Source of the DNA: GAS188 sp035949255
GTDB lineage: Bacteria; Pseudomonadota; Alphaproteobacteria; Rhizobiales; Beijerinckiaceae
Length of the DNA: 53,491 nt
NCBI GenBank assembly: GCA_035949255.1
Contig: DASZIL010000004.1
Location: 1 to 53,491, forward strand
Reading direction: 5' to 3'
Shown here: one piece after another, positions 45,891 to 53,063 of the stretch
Layout of the letters: every line of letters starts with the position of its first letter
How positions within the stretch are numbered: the stretch's first letter is position 1
Translations under genes and position numbers: made by a program
Notes under the pieces: generated by a model
Seen by the model: only the letters and a program-made list of their open reading frames with translations
Told to the model about the DNA's origin: nothing
The model's database searches: none

Positions 45891-45924
45891 TTTTCGGTCA
45901 AACCGGACCGAAAACGCAAGGAGG
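45891..45924 (+). promoter_or_regulatory. Hairpin abutting the ilvE ribosome-binding site
   Basis: A perfect 9-bp stem TTTTCGGTC (45891-45899) / GACCGAAAA (45906-45914) with a 6-base loop ends three bases before the ribosome-binding site AAGGAGG (45918-45924) of ilvE. It may be an operator palindrome or an RNA element affecting translation. The rest of the gap from 45628 holds no gene I can support. Confidence 0.5.
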
Positions 45925-45935
45925 AAACCGAAGCC

Positions 45936-46880
45936 ATGGCGAGCGCGGACAAGGCCGAATACGTTTGGATGGACGGCAAGATCGTCCCCTGGGCCGAGGC
46001 GACGATCCACGTCTCCTCGGAGGCGGTGCTGCGGGCCGCGAGCATCTTCGAAGGGATGCGTGCCTATTGGAGCGACAAGGACAAGGAGCTCTACATCTTC
46101 AAGAATGCGGAGCATCTGAAAAGGCTTCGCCAATCCGCCAAGATCTTGCGGCTCTCGATCCCGTTCAGCGACGCCGAGCTCACGACCGGCTTCGTCGAGC
46201 TCTTGCGCAAGCTCGAATTCAAGGACGGCGTGCATTTCCGTCCTGTCGTCTATTTCGACGAGGGCGAGCCCTATTCCTGGAAGCCCGAGGACATTTCCAC
46301 ACGCGTCTTCGTGCTCGCCTTCAGCCGCCCGCATGCGGCTTCGATCTCTTCCGGCATGAAGAGCTGCGTGAGCACCTGGCGGCGCAATTCGGACAATGCC
46401 TCGCCCTCGCGCCTCAAGGCCGCGGCCAATTACCACAACTCGCGGCTCGCGAGCGTCGAGGCGAAGCTCAACGGCTTCGGTACGCCGATCCTGCTCAACG
46501 ATCGCGGCGAGGTGGCCGAGAGCCCAGGCTCCTGCTTCATGATGGTGCGCGACGGCGTCGTCATCACGCCGCCCGTCACCTCGGACATCCTCGAAAGCAT
46601 CACGCGCACGACGCTCATCGCGCTCTACCGCGACGAGTTGCGCGTGCCCGTGGTCGAGCGCGAGATCGACCGCACCGAGCTCTATATCGCGGATGAGACG
46701 TTCTTCTGCGGCAGCGGGCACGAGGTGCAGCCGATCATCTCGATCGACCATTATGCCGTCGGCGACGGCAAGGTCGGCCCGCTGACGCGCAAGGTCCAGG
46801 AACTTTATTTCGACATCGCGAAAGGCAATGTCGCGAAATATCGCCAATGGCTCACGCCGGTTTACGGGAATAAGCGCTGA
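45936..46880 (+). CDS. ilvE: Branched-chain amino acid aminotransferase
   Basis: The 314-residue fold-type IV PLP enzyme interconverts Leu, Ile and Val with their 2-oxo acids. The PLP lysine lies in SRLKAAANYHNSRLA. The phosphate- and substrate-binding parts EVAESPGSCFMMVRDG and TSDILESITRTTLI are present, as is VFEGMRAY-like SIFEGMRAY near the start. The start at 45936 (MASADKAEYVW) is fixed by AAGGAGG 11 bases upstream and by homologue length. The gene is followed by a clean terminator. A D-amino-acid or aminodeoxychorismate enzyme of the same fold is less likely given the length and motifs. Confidence 0.88.
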   Translation: MASADKAEYVWMDGKIVPWAEATIHVSSEAVLRAASIFEGMRAYWSDKDKELYIFKNAEHLKRLRQSAKILRLSIPFSDAELTTGFVELLRKLEFKDGVHFRPVVYFDEGEPYSWKPEDISTRVFVLAFSRPHAASISSGMKSCVSTWRRNSDNASPSRLKAAANYHNSRLASVEAKLNGFGTPILLNDRGEVAESPGSCFMMVRDGVVITPPVTSDILESITRTTLIALYRDELRVPVVEREIDRTELYIADETFFCGSGHEVQPIISIDHYAVGDGKVGPLTRKVQELYFDIAKGNVAKYRQWLTPVYGNKR

Positions 46881-46884
46881 GGAA

Positions 46885-46917
46885 GGCTGGCACGAGCCAG
46901 CCCTCCTGGTTTCTTTT
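46885..46917 (+). terminator. Rho-independent terminator after ilvE
   Basis: A perfect 7-bp stem GGCTGGC / GCCAGCC with an ACGA tetraloop is followed by the T-rich CTCCTGGTTTCTTTT. It starts four bases after the ilvE stop and reaches the end of the convergent kdgT gene. Confidence 0.8.
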
Positions 46918-47909
46918 CACGCCGGCTCGGTCGCGGGCCTTGGTGTCGCGGGCTCCTCGGCCTGTGTGCCCGCTGCCGCTGCCTTTCCGTGAACCCTGCG
47001 ATACATCCAAGCCGTCAGCATCGGGGTGAGGAGCGCGGTGACGACGAAGGAGGCCGTGACTTGCACGGTCGCGATGGGCGCGATCGCCGCATAGGTCGGA
47101 TCGGCGAGCGCGACCGCCTTCGGCACCGCCGTGGAATTCCCCGCGGTGCTCGAGGCTGCGGCGCCGGCTATCCCTCGACCGCCGAGAAGCTTGTCGGCCA
47201 CGATGCAGACGAAGCCCGTCACCACGAGGACGAAGAGGCCAAGCCCGATGCCGGCGATGCCGCCCTGCACGACGTTGCCGAGATTGATGGTCTGCCCGAG
47301 CGTGAATCCCATGAAGGGGACGATGAGCGGCTCGCGTGAGCCGAAGAACTCCCGGATATCGTCATCGAGATTGCCGAGGATGGCGCCGGCAGCGATCGGC
47401 GCGATGACCGCAACCATCGACCACCAGGGGATATCGGCGAGGCCGGCTCCGACCAGGATAACCATGGTAAGGAAGGGCCCGGTTTCGATGCTTTGCGGCA
47501 CATAGGTCCCGGCATCCTCCTTGTCCCCCATGGCGCTCGTGAGTGCCATGAACAAGCCGCCATTGGTGTCGCTCATCGCCACGAGAATCGCGAGAGTGCT
47601 CAAGCCCCAAATCTCGCCGCCGAAGAGCTTGGCGACGAGGAGAGCAAATAGGGTCGCGACCCCCACTTTGACGAACAAGATACCGAAACCGCGCTTGAGC
47701 ATGCGCGGTGCGGTGTTCAAAGTCATTTTGGTGCCGACGGTGAAGAGATACATGGCGAGAATGGTCGGATAGCCGGCGCCGCTCAAGGCCTCGGTGAAAC
47801 CGCCGATCTTCAGGAGATGGGGGAAAAAAGTGTTGATCACCATGCCGATGAACATCGGCACGACCATCAGCCCGCCCGGCACCTTGTTGATCGTCTGCAG
47901 GATCCTCAT
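46917..47909 (-). CDS. kdgT: 2-keto-3-deoxygluconate permease family transporter
   Basis: The 330-residue membrane protein has about ten helices. It carries KdgT family segments at the N-terminus (INKVPGGLMVVPMFIGMVINTFFP), AMSDTNGGLFMALTSAMGDKED and GNSTAVPKAVALADP. KdgT imports 2-keto-3-deoxygluconate, a sugar-acid breakdown intermediate, by proton symport. The gene stands next to an RraA-like aldolase gene on the same strand, which fits sugar- or keto-acid use, but the actual substrate may differ from KDG. The C-terminus has an Ala/Pro/Thr/Glu-rich tail of about 25 residues. Confidence 0.9.
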   Translation of the reverse strand: MRILQTINKVPGGLMVVPMFIGMVINTFFPHLLKIGGFTEALSGAGYPTILAMYLFTVGTKMTLNTAPRMLKRGFGILFVKVGVATLFALLVAKLFGGEIWGLSTLAILVAMSDTNGGLFMALTSAMGDKEDAGTYVPQSIETGPFLTMVILVGAGLADIPWWSMVAVIAPIAAGAILGNLDDDIREFFGSREPLIVPFMGFTLGQTINLGNVVQGGIAGIGLGLFVLVVTGFVCIVADKLLGGRGIAGAAASSTAGNSTAVPKAVALADPTYAAIAPIATVQVTASFVVTALLTPMLTAWMYRRVHGKAAAAGTQAEEPATPRPATEPA

Positions 47910-48054
47910 TTCCAGCCCCTTCGTCTTGTTTTTTCGCCGCGATTCGCATCGGCCTGCCCGCGAATGTGACCCGCGAGACGGTATCAGCGCAATCTAGCGA
48001 AGGAAAACTCACGCAATCGTGTTTGCCGCTTGGGGAGGGCAAGCGAGCAGAGGC

Positions 48055-48726
48055 TCACGCCTTGAGCACGCCCTTGGCGGTCAAAGCCGCATCGACCCAG
48101 GAGCGGTCGTAACGCCTTGCCGCGATGTCAGCCTTCGCCTTCTCCTCGCGTTCGGCTTGTTTGCGGGCCGCGGCGAGGACCTCGGGCGCGATCGCCGGCA
48201 AAAGGGCAACGACCCCATCCTCGTCGCCGACCACGATGTCGCCGGGGTGGATGACGAGCCCGCCGATCGTGACCGGCACATGGATTTCGCCCGGCCCCTC
48301 TTTATAGGGACCTTTATGCGTCTCGCCGCGGGCGTAGCAGGGGAAATCCGAATTGGCGAAGGCCGCGACGTCGCGAATCGCACCATCGATGACGAAGCCG
48401 ACGACGCCGCGCGTTCGCGCATAGAGCATCATGAGCTCCCCGACCAAGGCCTGGCTGATATCGCCGCCGCCATCGACGACGAGCACGTCGCCGGGCTCGG
48501 CATGGTTCAACGCCTTATGGATCATGAGGTTGTCGCCAAGCCGCGTTCGCACCGTGAGCGCGGTGCCGACGAGCTTGCCGCGCGGATTGTAGCGGCGCAG
48601 GCCGACCGTTCCGCACATGCGGCTCATGTTGTCGCTCAAATGTGCGGTCACCACGTCGCGGAATTGCTCGACGAGCTCGGGCGCCGGGCGCGCGGGGGCT
48701 TTATGAATTTGGAAGCCGATGGGCAT
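48055..48726 (-). CDS. RraA-like / HMG-CHA aldolase family protein
   Basis: The 223-residue protein belongs to the RraA/demethylmenaquinone-methyltransferase-like fold. The HMG/CHA aldolase signature is visible: GDVLVVDGGG followed by GVVGFVIDGAIRD with the conserved Arg and Asp. These enzymes split 4-hydroxy-4-methyl-2-oxoglutarate-type compounds to two keto acids using a divalent metal. The N-terminus (about 40 residues) and C-terminus are longer than in E. coli RraA, which favours an aldolase over an RNase E inhibitor. The start at 48726 (MPIGFQIHK) has AGAGGAA upstream. kdgT lies 145 bases downstream. Confidence 0.85.
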   Translation of the reverse strand: MPIGFQIHKAPARPAPELVEQFRDVVTAHLSDNMSRMCGTVGLRRYNPRGKLVGTALTVRTRLGDNLMIHKALNHAEPGDVLVVDGGGDISQALVGELMMLYARTRGVVGFVIDGAIRDVAAFANSDFPCYARGETHKGPYKEGPGEIHVPVTIGGLVIHPGDIVVGDEDGVVALLPAIAPEVLAAARKQAEREEKAKADIAARRYDRSWVDAALTAKGVLKA

Positions 48727-48868
48727 GAAATTCCTCTTGGCGTCGGTCACGAATTGGCGTCGGTCACGAAATCCCCCCGGCAAAGAGCTTTATGCGACGA
48801 ACCGAGGGGATGCAAAGTGATGGGGCGCCAGGGCATGGGTCGCGCGAGGGAGCGCTGGAAGGTTTCGG

Positions 48869-49342
48869 TCAGGCGCGTGGACAATGCTCGGGCTTCACGT
48901 CGATGAGCGGGGTGCCGTCGACGCAATCGAGGCCGCGCACGAAGAGGCTCGACCCCTCGACGCGCTCGAGCGCCACGATCGAGGAGGCGATCGGGTTCGG
49001 CCGAACGGGCGAGCGCAACGCGAAAGTGCCATGGACTTCATCTCCGCGACGCGGGTTCTGGAGCACGAGATCTCGGCGCGCGAGGTGCATCCAATAGAGA
49101 AGCTGAAGGCGCTCGAAGGCTTCGATGCCGAAAAGCGCCTCCGTCCAAGGTTCCGCGATCTCGACGCGGCACAAGGGCCCAGCAAGATCGCCTCGCCGCG
49201 GACATTCCCCGCGTGTCGCCCATGGCGTGAAGATGCGTCCGATGAAATAGAGGTTCGCCGGCGCCGGCGCGGGTTCGACGCCGAGCGCGACTTCGCCCGG
49301 ACGCAGGCCGTCGCTCGTGGCGAGCCGCGCTCGCGGGTTCAT
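48869..49342 (-). CDS. trmO: TrmO/TsaA-family tRNA methyltransferase
   Basis: The 157-residue protein matches the TsaA domain of TrmO, an S-adenosylmethionine-dependent enzyme that N6-methylates t6A37 in tRNA-Thr. Landmarks are GRIFTPWATRGECPRRGD, RPNPIASSIVALERVEG and VDGTPLIDVKPE. The domain is complete but lacks the C-terminal extension of E. coli TrmO. The start overlaps the stop of the upstream AA_synth gene by four bases, an odd partner for a tRNA-modification enzyme, so a different substrate is conceivable. Confidence 0.85.
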   Translation of the reverse strand: MNPRARLATSDGLRPGEVALGVEPAPAPANLYFIGRIFTPWATRGECPRRGDLAGPLCRVEIAEPWTEALFGIEAFERLQLLYWMHLARRDLVLQNPRRGDEVHGTFALRSPVRPNPIASSIVALERVEGSSLFVRGLDCVDGTPLIDVKPEHCPRA

Positions 49343-49923
49343 CGGAGCCCGTCCTCGCCCTTGATCTCATGCTTGGTGAGGCCGCCGACGCGCGCGAGCG
49401 GACGGCCGGAATCGGTGATCGCGATCGCAACCACGATCTCGTTGGCGCGTGGCGCATCGTTCACCCGCGCTTCGATCGCGTCGAAATGCGAGCGCACGAA
49501 GGCTGCGTCCTTATGGCCGAGCGGCACGTCGATCGCGGTTCCCATGCCGCCCATCTTCTTCGCCGAGGGGATGAGGGCCGGCCCCTTGCCGAGCGCGGCG
49601 CGCACCGGCGTTCCCATTTTCGGATGCAGCAAGGCGGCCGCATGCTCGAGCTCGCCGTTCTCGCCGACGATCGCCGCCTTGCCGAAGCTTTCCGCCTTCG
49701 CGCCCTCGATGCCGAGCGCCGCGAGGCAGCGCTTCGTCAGGAGACCGCCGAGCTCGGCGCCGATCTCCACGAGCGCAGAAAGATCGGCGACATGGCGTCC
49801 GGCGAAGGGGTTCTCGATCACGGCGCAAGCAAGCGCGCGCCGCGTCGGGGGCGACACCGCCTGGCCCGCCTCGAGGCGGGTCTCGTCGAGCGTCACCTGG
49901 ATCTTGCGAATGCGAACGGCCAT
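49339..49923 (-). CDS. AA_synth family protein (amino-acid synthesis family)
   Basis: The 194-residue protein resembles PF06684, a family named for amino-acid synthesis on weak evidence. Typical are AVIENPFAGRHVADLSALVEIG, the middle VGENGELEHAAALLHPKMGTPVR and the end MGTAIDVPLGHKDAAFVRSH. Its biochemical function is not known to me. It sits nine bases after the SDR gene and overlaps trmO, so it is the middle gene of a three-gene operon. Confidence 0.85.
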   Translation of the reverse strand: MAVRIRKIQVTLDETRLEAGQAVSPPTRRALACAVIENPFAGRHVADLSALVEIGAELGGLLTKRCLAALGIEGAKAESFGKAAIVGENGELEHAAALLHPKMGTPVRAALGKGPALIPSAKKMGGMGTAIDVPLGHKDAAFVRSHFDAIEARVNDAPRANEIVVAIAITDSGRPLARVGGLTKHEIKGEDGLR

Positions 49924-49932
49924 GCGATCCTC

Positions 49933-50706
49933 CTACACCCAGCCGCCGTCGACCACATAGTGCTGATTGGTGCAGGCGCCGGCCTCCTCGGACGCGAGGA
50001 ACAGGACGAATTTCGCGATCTCCGGCGGGTAGAGCTTGCGCTTGAGGCATTGGCGCTGCATCAGCTCAGCCTCGGCTTGCGGCGTCAGCCAGAGCGTGAG
50101 TTGCCGCTCGGTCATGATCCAGCCGGGCGCGATGGCGTTCACGCGGATGTTGAAGGGCCCATAGTCGCGCGCGAGCGAGCGCGTGAGCCCCAAAACCGCG
50201 GATTTCGATGCGGTGTAGGCCGCCATCCCGCCTTGCCCGATCATCCATGATGTCGAGCCGAAATTGATGATCGAGCCTGCACCCTTTTGCTTCATGTCGG
50301 GGAGCACGGCTTGCGCGGCGAAGAACTGATGCTTGAGATTGACCGCGATTCGCCCGTCCCAATAGTCCTCGGTGACCTCCTCGGTCTTGTGGCGCTCGTC
50401 ATGGGCCGCGTTGTTGACGAGGACATCGATCGGGCCATGCGCGCGGCGAATTCGCTCGATGCCGGCGCGCAACGCCTCGACGGCGGTCACGTCGCAAGCC
50501 TCGAAATGCACGGCGTGTCCCGCCCTTTGCAATTCGCCGGCGAGCTTCGCCGAGGCCTCCTCGTTGATGTCGAGGAAGCCCACCTTCGCCTTCTGCCGGG
50601 CGAAGGCGCGCACGATCGCCTCACCGATGCCGCTCCCCCCGCCTGTGACGAGAACGCTCTTGTTCTCGAGGTCGGGGTAGATCGCGCCGGCGGAGCTCGT
50701 GGCCAT
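49933..50706 (-). CDS. SDR-family NAD(P)-dependent oxidoreductase
   Basis: The 257-residue classical short-chain dehydrogenase has the cofactor motif TGGGSGIG, NNAA (in LVNNAAHDE), the catalytic Ser in NFGSTSWM and the YTASK catalytic Tyr-Lys. The family end YVVDGGWV is present. LDINEEASAK after the second strand has an acidic residue at the position that favours NAD over NADP. The substrate is unknown; the kdgT and RraA-like genes nearby suggest a sugar or sugar-acid alcohol. It is the first gene of the operon with AA_synth and trmO. Confidence 0.9.
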   Translation of the reverse strand: MATSSAGAIYPDLENKSVLVTGGGSGIGEAIVRAFARQKAKVGFLDINEEASAKLAGELQRAGHAVHFEACDVTAVEALRAGIERIRRAHGPIDVLVNNAAHDERHKTEEVTEDYWDGRIAVNLKHQFFAAQAVLPDMKQKGAGSIINFGSTSWMIGQGGMAAYTASKSAVLGLTRSLARDYGPFNIRVNAIAPGWIMTERQLTLWLTPQAEAELMQRQCLKRKLYPPEIAKFVLFLASEEAGACTNQHYVVDGGWV

Positions 50707-50908
50707 GTGGTCCTCGCGAGATGTTGATGCTCGGGGATTGACCCGATGAAGGCCTGCTCAGCAAGGTTATTTCCCAGAGACGGGCCGAAATCCCCGTGCT
50801 GTCAAGCCAATGACAGCCAACGACAGGCCCGCGCCTTCTTCGGTGATCTCGCATGGCAGGGACGCGAAAACGCCGGGACGAAAGGGAAACAAGCCGCGCC
50901 AACCCGCG

Positions 50909-51008
50909 TATAATCATTCGCATCCCCGGTGACCGACCCCCCTCCTGGTTGCCGGATGTGATCACTTTGGCCCGCAATGGTTCGTCCGTTGCGGGCCCCT
51001 TTGTTTTT
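50909..51008 (+). ncRNA. Candidate small RNA with promoter and terminator
   Basis: No gene on the plus strand precedes the strong terminator at 50969-51008 (perfect 9-bp stem GGCCCGCAA / TTGCGGGCC, 11-base loop, then CCTTTGTTTTT). A perfect -10 hexamer TATAAT lies at 50909-50914, with only a weak -35 (GAAACA, 50886-50891). RNA starting near 50920 would be about 90 bases. It would fold into a stem CGCATCC (50919-50925) / GGATGTG (50954-50960, one G-U pair), with an inner hairpin CGACC / GGTTG (50934-50938 / 50947-50951). The loop CCCCTCCT resembles an anti-Shine-Dalgarno element, as in several known alphaproteobacterial sRNAs. The rest of the 50707-51245 gap holds no supported gene. Confidence 0.6.
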
Positions 51009-51245
51009 GGCCTGGCGGCAGCGCTTCACCTCCTCCAGTCTCAAGGGGTCATCTGCGCCTCTTCTGGCGTCGAGCGCGCTCGCTCGGCAGACATGCGGGA
51101 GGACGCTTGCCTTGTCGACCGAAGCGGGCGAGTGGGGCGAGGCGACCGTGATGGATCCAGGGGATGCGTCCCACGTAGGCCTCGATTTTGAGGATAGGCG
51201 CCGCTTGCGGGCAGGGTGAAGGCGAAGGCGAGGGCTTACGAATTC

Positions 51246-52121
51246 ATGGCCGGGGTTTCCGCCGAACGTCTGATACCGCCGGCTTTCGTCTTCCTCTGGT
51301 CGACGGGCTTCGTGACGGCCCGCCTCGTGGCGGGGCATAGCGAGCCCTTCACCTTTCTGATCTGGCGCTTCGCCATCGCGGGCGTGGTGCTCGCGCTCGT
51401 CGCCCGCATTGCGGGCGTGCGCTGGCCGCGCCCGGGCCTTGCGCTCGCGACCCCGATGGTCGCGGGCGTGCTCATTCACGGGAGCTATCTCGGCGCGGTG
51501 TTCTGGTCGGTGAGCCAAGGCTTGCCCGCCGGCGTCTCGGCCTTGATCGCGAGCTTGCAGCCGATCCTCACCGCGGCCTTGGCGCGACCGCTCCTCGGCG
51601 AGACGGTGAGTCGCAGGCGCTGGTGCGGCATCGCGGCCGCGGCGATCGGCGCGCTTCTCGTGATCTCGCCCAAGCTCGGCCTTGTGGGGGAGGGCGCGAT
51701 CCCGCCCTTGCCGGCGGCGATCTGCGGGCTTGGGACAGTAAGCCTCACCTTCGGCACGCTTTTCCAGAAGCGCTTCGGCGGGGATCTCGACACGCGCGCC
51801 GGGACCTCCCTGCAATATGCCGGCGCCTGTCTCATGCTCTTGCCGTTCGCGCTCGTGCTCGAGCACGGCCGGCTCGACCCCATCCCGCAAGTCGTCTTCG
51901 GCCTTGCCTGGTCGATCTTCGGCATGTCGATCGTCGCGATCCTCATGCTGCTCCATATGATCCGCAAGGGCGCCGTCGCGGCGGTGTCGTCCCTGTTCTT
52001 TCTCGTGCCCGCGATCTCCTCGCTGATGGCCTATGCGATGTTCGGCGAGACGCTCAGCCTCGTCCAGATCATCGGGCTTACGCTCGCGGTCGCGGGGGTT
52101 TCGGTCGCAAGCCGAGGATGA
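51246..52121 (+). CDS. EamA/DMT-family transporter
   Basis: The 291-residue inner-membrane protein has ten predicted helices in two EamA repeats. The first includes PPAFVFLWSTGFVTARLVAGHSEP and the end-of-repeat motif SLQPILTAALARPLLGETVSRRRW. The second ends SSLFFLVPAISSLMAYAMFGETLS. Members export amino acids, metabolites or drugs; the substrate here is unknown. The ATG at 51246 is chosen over a GTG ten codons upstream; neither has an ideal ribosome-binding site. Confidence 0.9.
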   Translation: MAGVSAERLIPPAFVFLWSTGFVTARLVAGHSEPFTFLIWRFAIAGVVLALVARIAGVRWPRPGLALATPMVAGVLIHGSYLGAVFWSVSQGLPAGVSALIASLQPILTAALARPLLGETVSRRRWCGIAAAAIGALLVISPKLGLVGEGAIPPLPAAICGLGTVSLTFGTLFQKRFGGDLDTRAGTSLQYAGACLMLLPFALVLEHGRLDPIPQVVFGLAWSIFGMSIVAILMLLHMIRKGAVAAVSSLFFLVPAISSLMAYAMFGETLSLVQIIGLTLAVAGVSVASRG

Positions 52122-52210
52122 GGCGACAAGGGCCGGGATGCCGTATAGGCCAGCGCTCGTCGCCTGCGCTATGGTGAGGCAAGCCTGCCGACGCATGAGG
52201 GAAACTCGCG

Positions 52211-52246
52211 ATGAAGAAGGAGCTTTTCATGAAGGAGGCTTCGTGA
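52211..52246 (+). CDS. Possible 11-codon leader ORF before the HAD gene
   Basis: ATG to TGA encodes MKKELFMKEAS. Its stop (52244-52246) overlaps the GTG start of the HAD gene (52243), and the HAD ribosome-binding site AAGGAGG lies within it. GAGGGA precedes its own ATG. The arrangement would couple translation of the two, but an 11-codon frame can occur by chance. Confidence 0.3.
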   Translation: MKKELFMKEAS

Positions 52247-53016
52247 ACGAAACGCGAGCGCCGGCCGTGCCTTCGCGCGGCGACAGCGGCTCGGCGGGGC
52301 AAGTGGCAAAAAACGCGCCTTCGCCGCGGGGCTTCGCCCATGTCGAGAGCTGGATCTTCGATCTCGACAACACGCTCTATCCTGCCGGCAGCCCGCTTTG
52401 GCCGCAGATCGACGCGCGAATCACCGCCTTCGTTGCCGGCCTCTTCGGCATCGACGGCATGTCGGCGCGCGCGCTACAGAAATATTATTATCAGCGCTAT
52501 GGCACGACCTTGCGCGGCCTGATGATCGAGCATGATCTCGAACCCGCGATCTTCCTCGACTTCGCCCATGACATCGACCGCTCGGCGCTCGCAGCCGATG
52601 AGGCGCTCGCGACCGCGATTGCCGCGCTTCCCGGCCGCCGCTTCATTCTGACTTCAGGCTCGCATGGGCATGCGATGAAGACCACCGCGCATCTCAAGAT
52701 CGACCATCTCTTCGAAGCCGTGTTCGACATCGCCGCCGGCGACTTCATCCCCAAGCCCGACGAGCGAACCTATCTGCGCTTCCTCGAGCGCTTTGGCATC
52801 GACCCCGCGAAAGCCGCGATGTTCGAGGACATCCCGCGCAATCTCGAGGTGCCGTATCGGCTCGGCATGACGACGGTGCTCGTCGCGCCGCGCGCCGGAC
52901 ATGACGGGCGCGACAGCTGGGAAGGCGAGAGCAAGGGAGCAAGCTTCGTCGATCACCGCACGGACGATCTCGCCGCCTTCCTCACGAGGCTGCGTGGGAA
53001 AGCGAGTAGCGAGTAG
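52243..53016 (+). CDS. HAD-family pyrimidine 5'-nucleotidase-like protein (copy 1)
   Basis: The 257-residue haloacid-dehalogenase-superfamily hydrolase is of the pyrimidine 5'-nucleotidase (SDT1/PHM8-like) type. Motif I is FDLDNTLYP (nucleophile Asp), motif II LTSGS, motif III Lys in PKPDERTY, and motif IV EDIPRNLEVP. The cap is the short helical insertion after motif I. It presumably dephosphorylates nucleoside monophosphates. The GTG at 52243 follows AAGGAGG; an ATG 16 codons upstream (52195) has no such site. It faces a diverged second copy of itself tail to tail across a long hairpin. Confidence 0.88.
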   Translation: MNETRAPAVPSRGDSGSAGQVAKNAPSPRGFAHVESWIFDLDNTLYPAGSPLWPQIDARITAFVAGLFGIDGMSARALQKYYYQRYGTTLRGLMIEHDLEPAIFLDFAHDIDRSALAADEALATAIAALPGRRFILTSGSHGHAMKTTAHLKIDHLFEAVFDIAAGDFIPKPDERTYLRFLERFGIDPAKAAMFEDIPRNLEVPYRLGMTTVLVAPRAGHDGRDSWEGESKGASFVDHRTDDLAAFLTRLRGKASSE

Positions 53017-53063
53017 CGAGCAGTATCGCCCTCTGCCAATCTATTCGCTACTCGCTATTCGCT
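53001..53063. terminator. Bidirectional hairpin between the two HAD genes
   Basis: Two 23-base arms (53001-53023 and 53041-53063) are complementary at 20 positions. Two of the three mismatches become G-U pairs in the plus-strand RNA. The loop is 17 bases. The arms are built of AGCGAGT/AGCGAAT heptamers and contain the 3' ends of both genes, including both stop codons. It would terminate both converging transcripts. Confidence 0.6.

Noticed and set aside
50802..52196. Minus-strand open frame of 464 codons across the sRNA candidate and the EamA gene
   Set aside because: It is antisense to a clear EamA transporter, its translation is charged low-complexity sequence typical of GC-rich shadow frames, and no family is recognisable.
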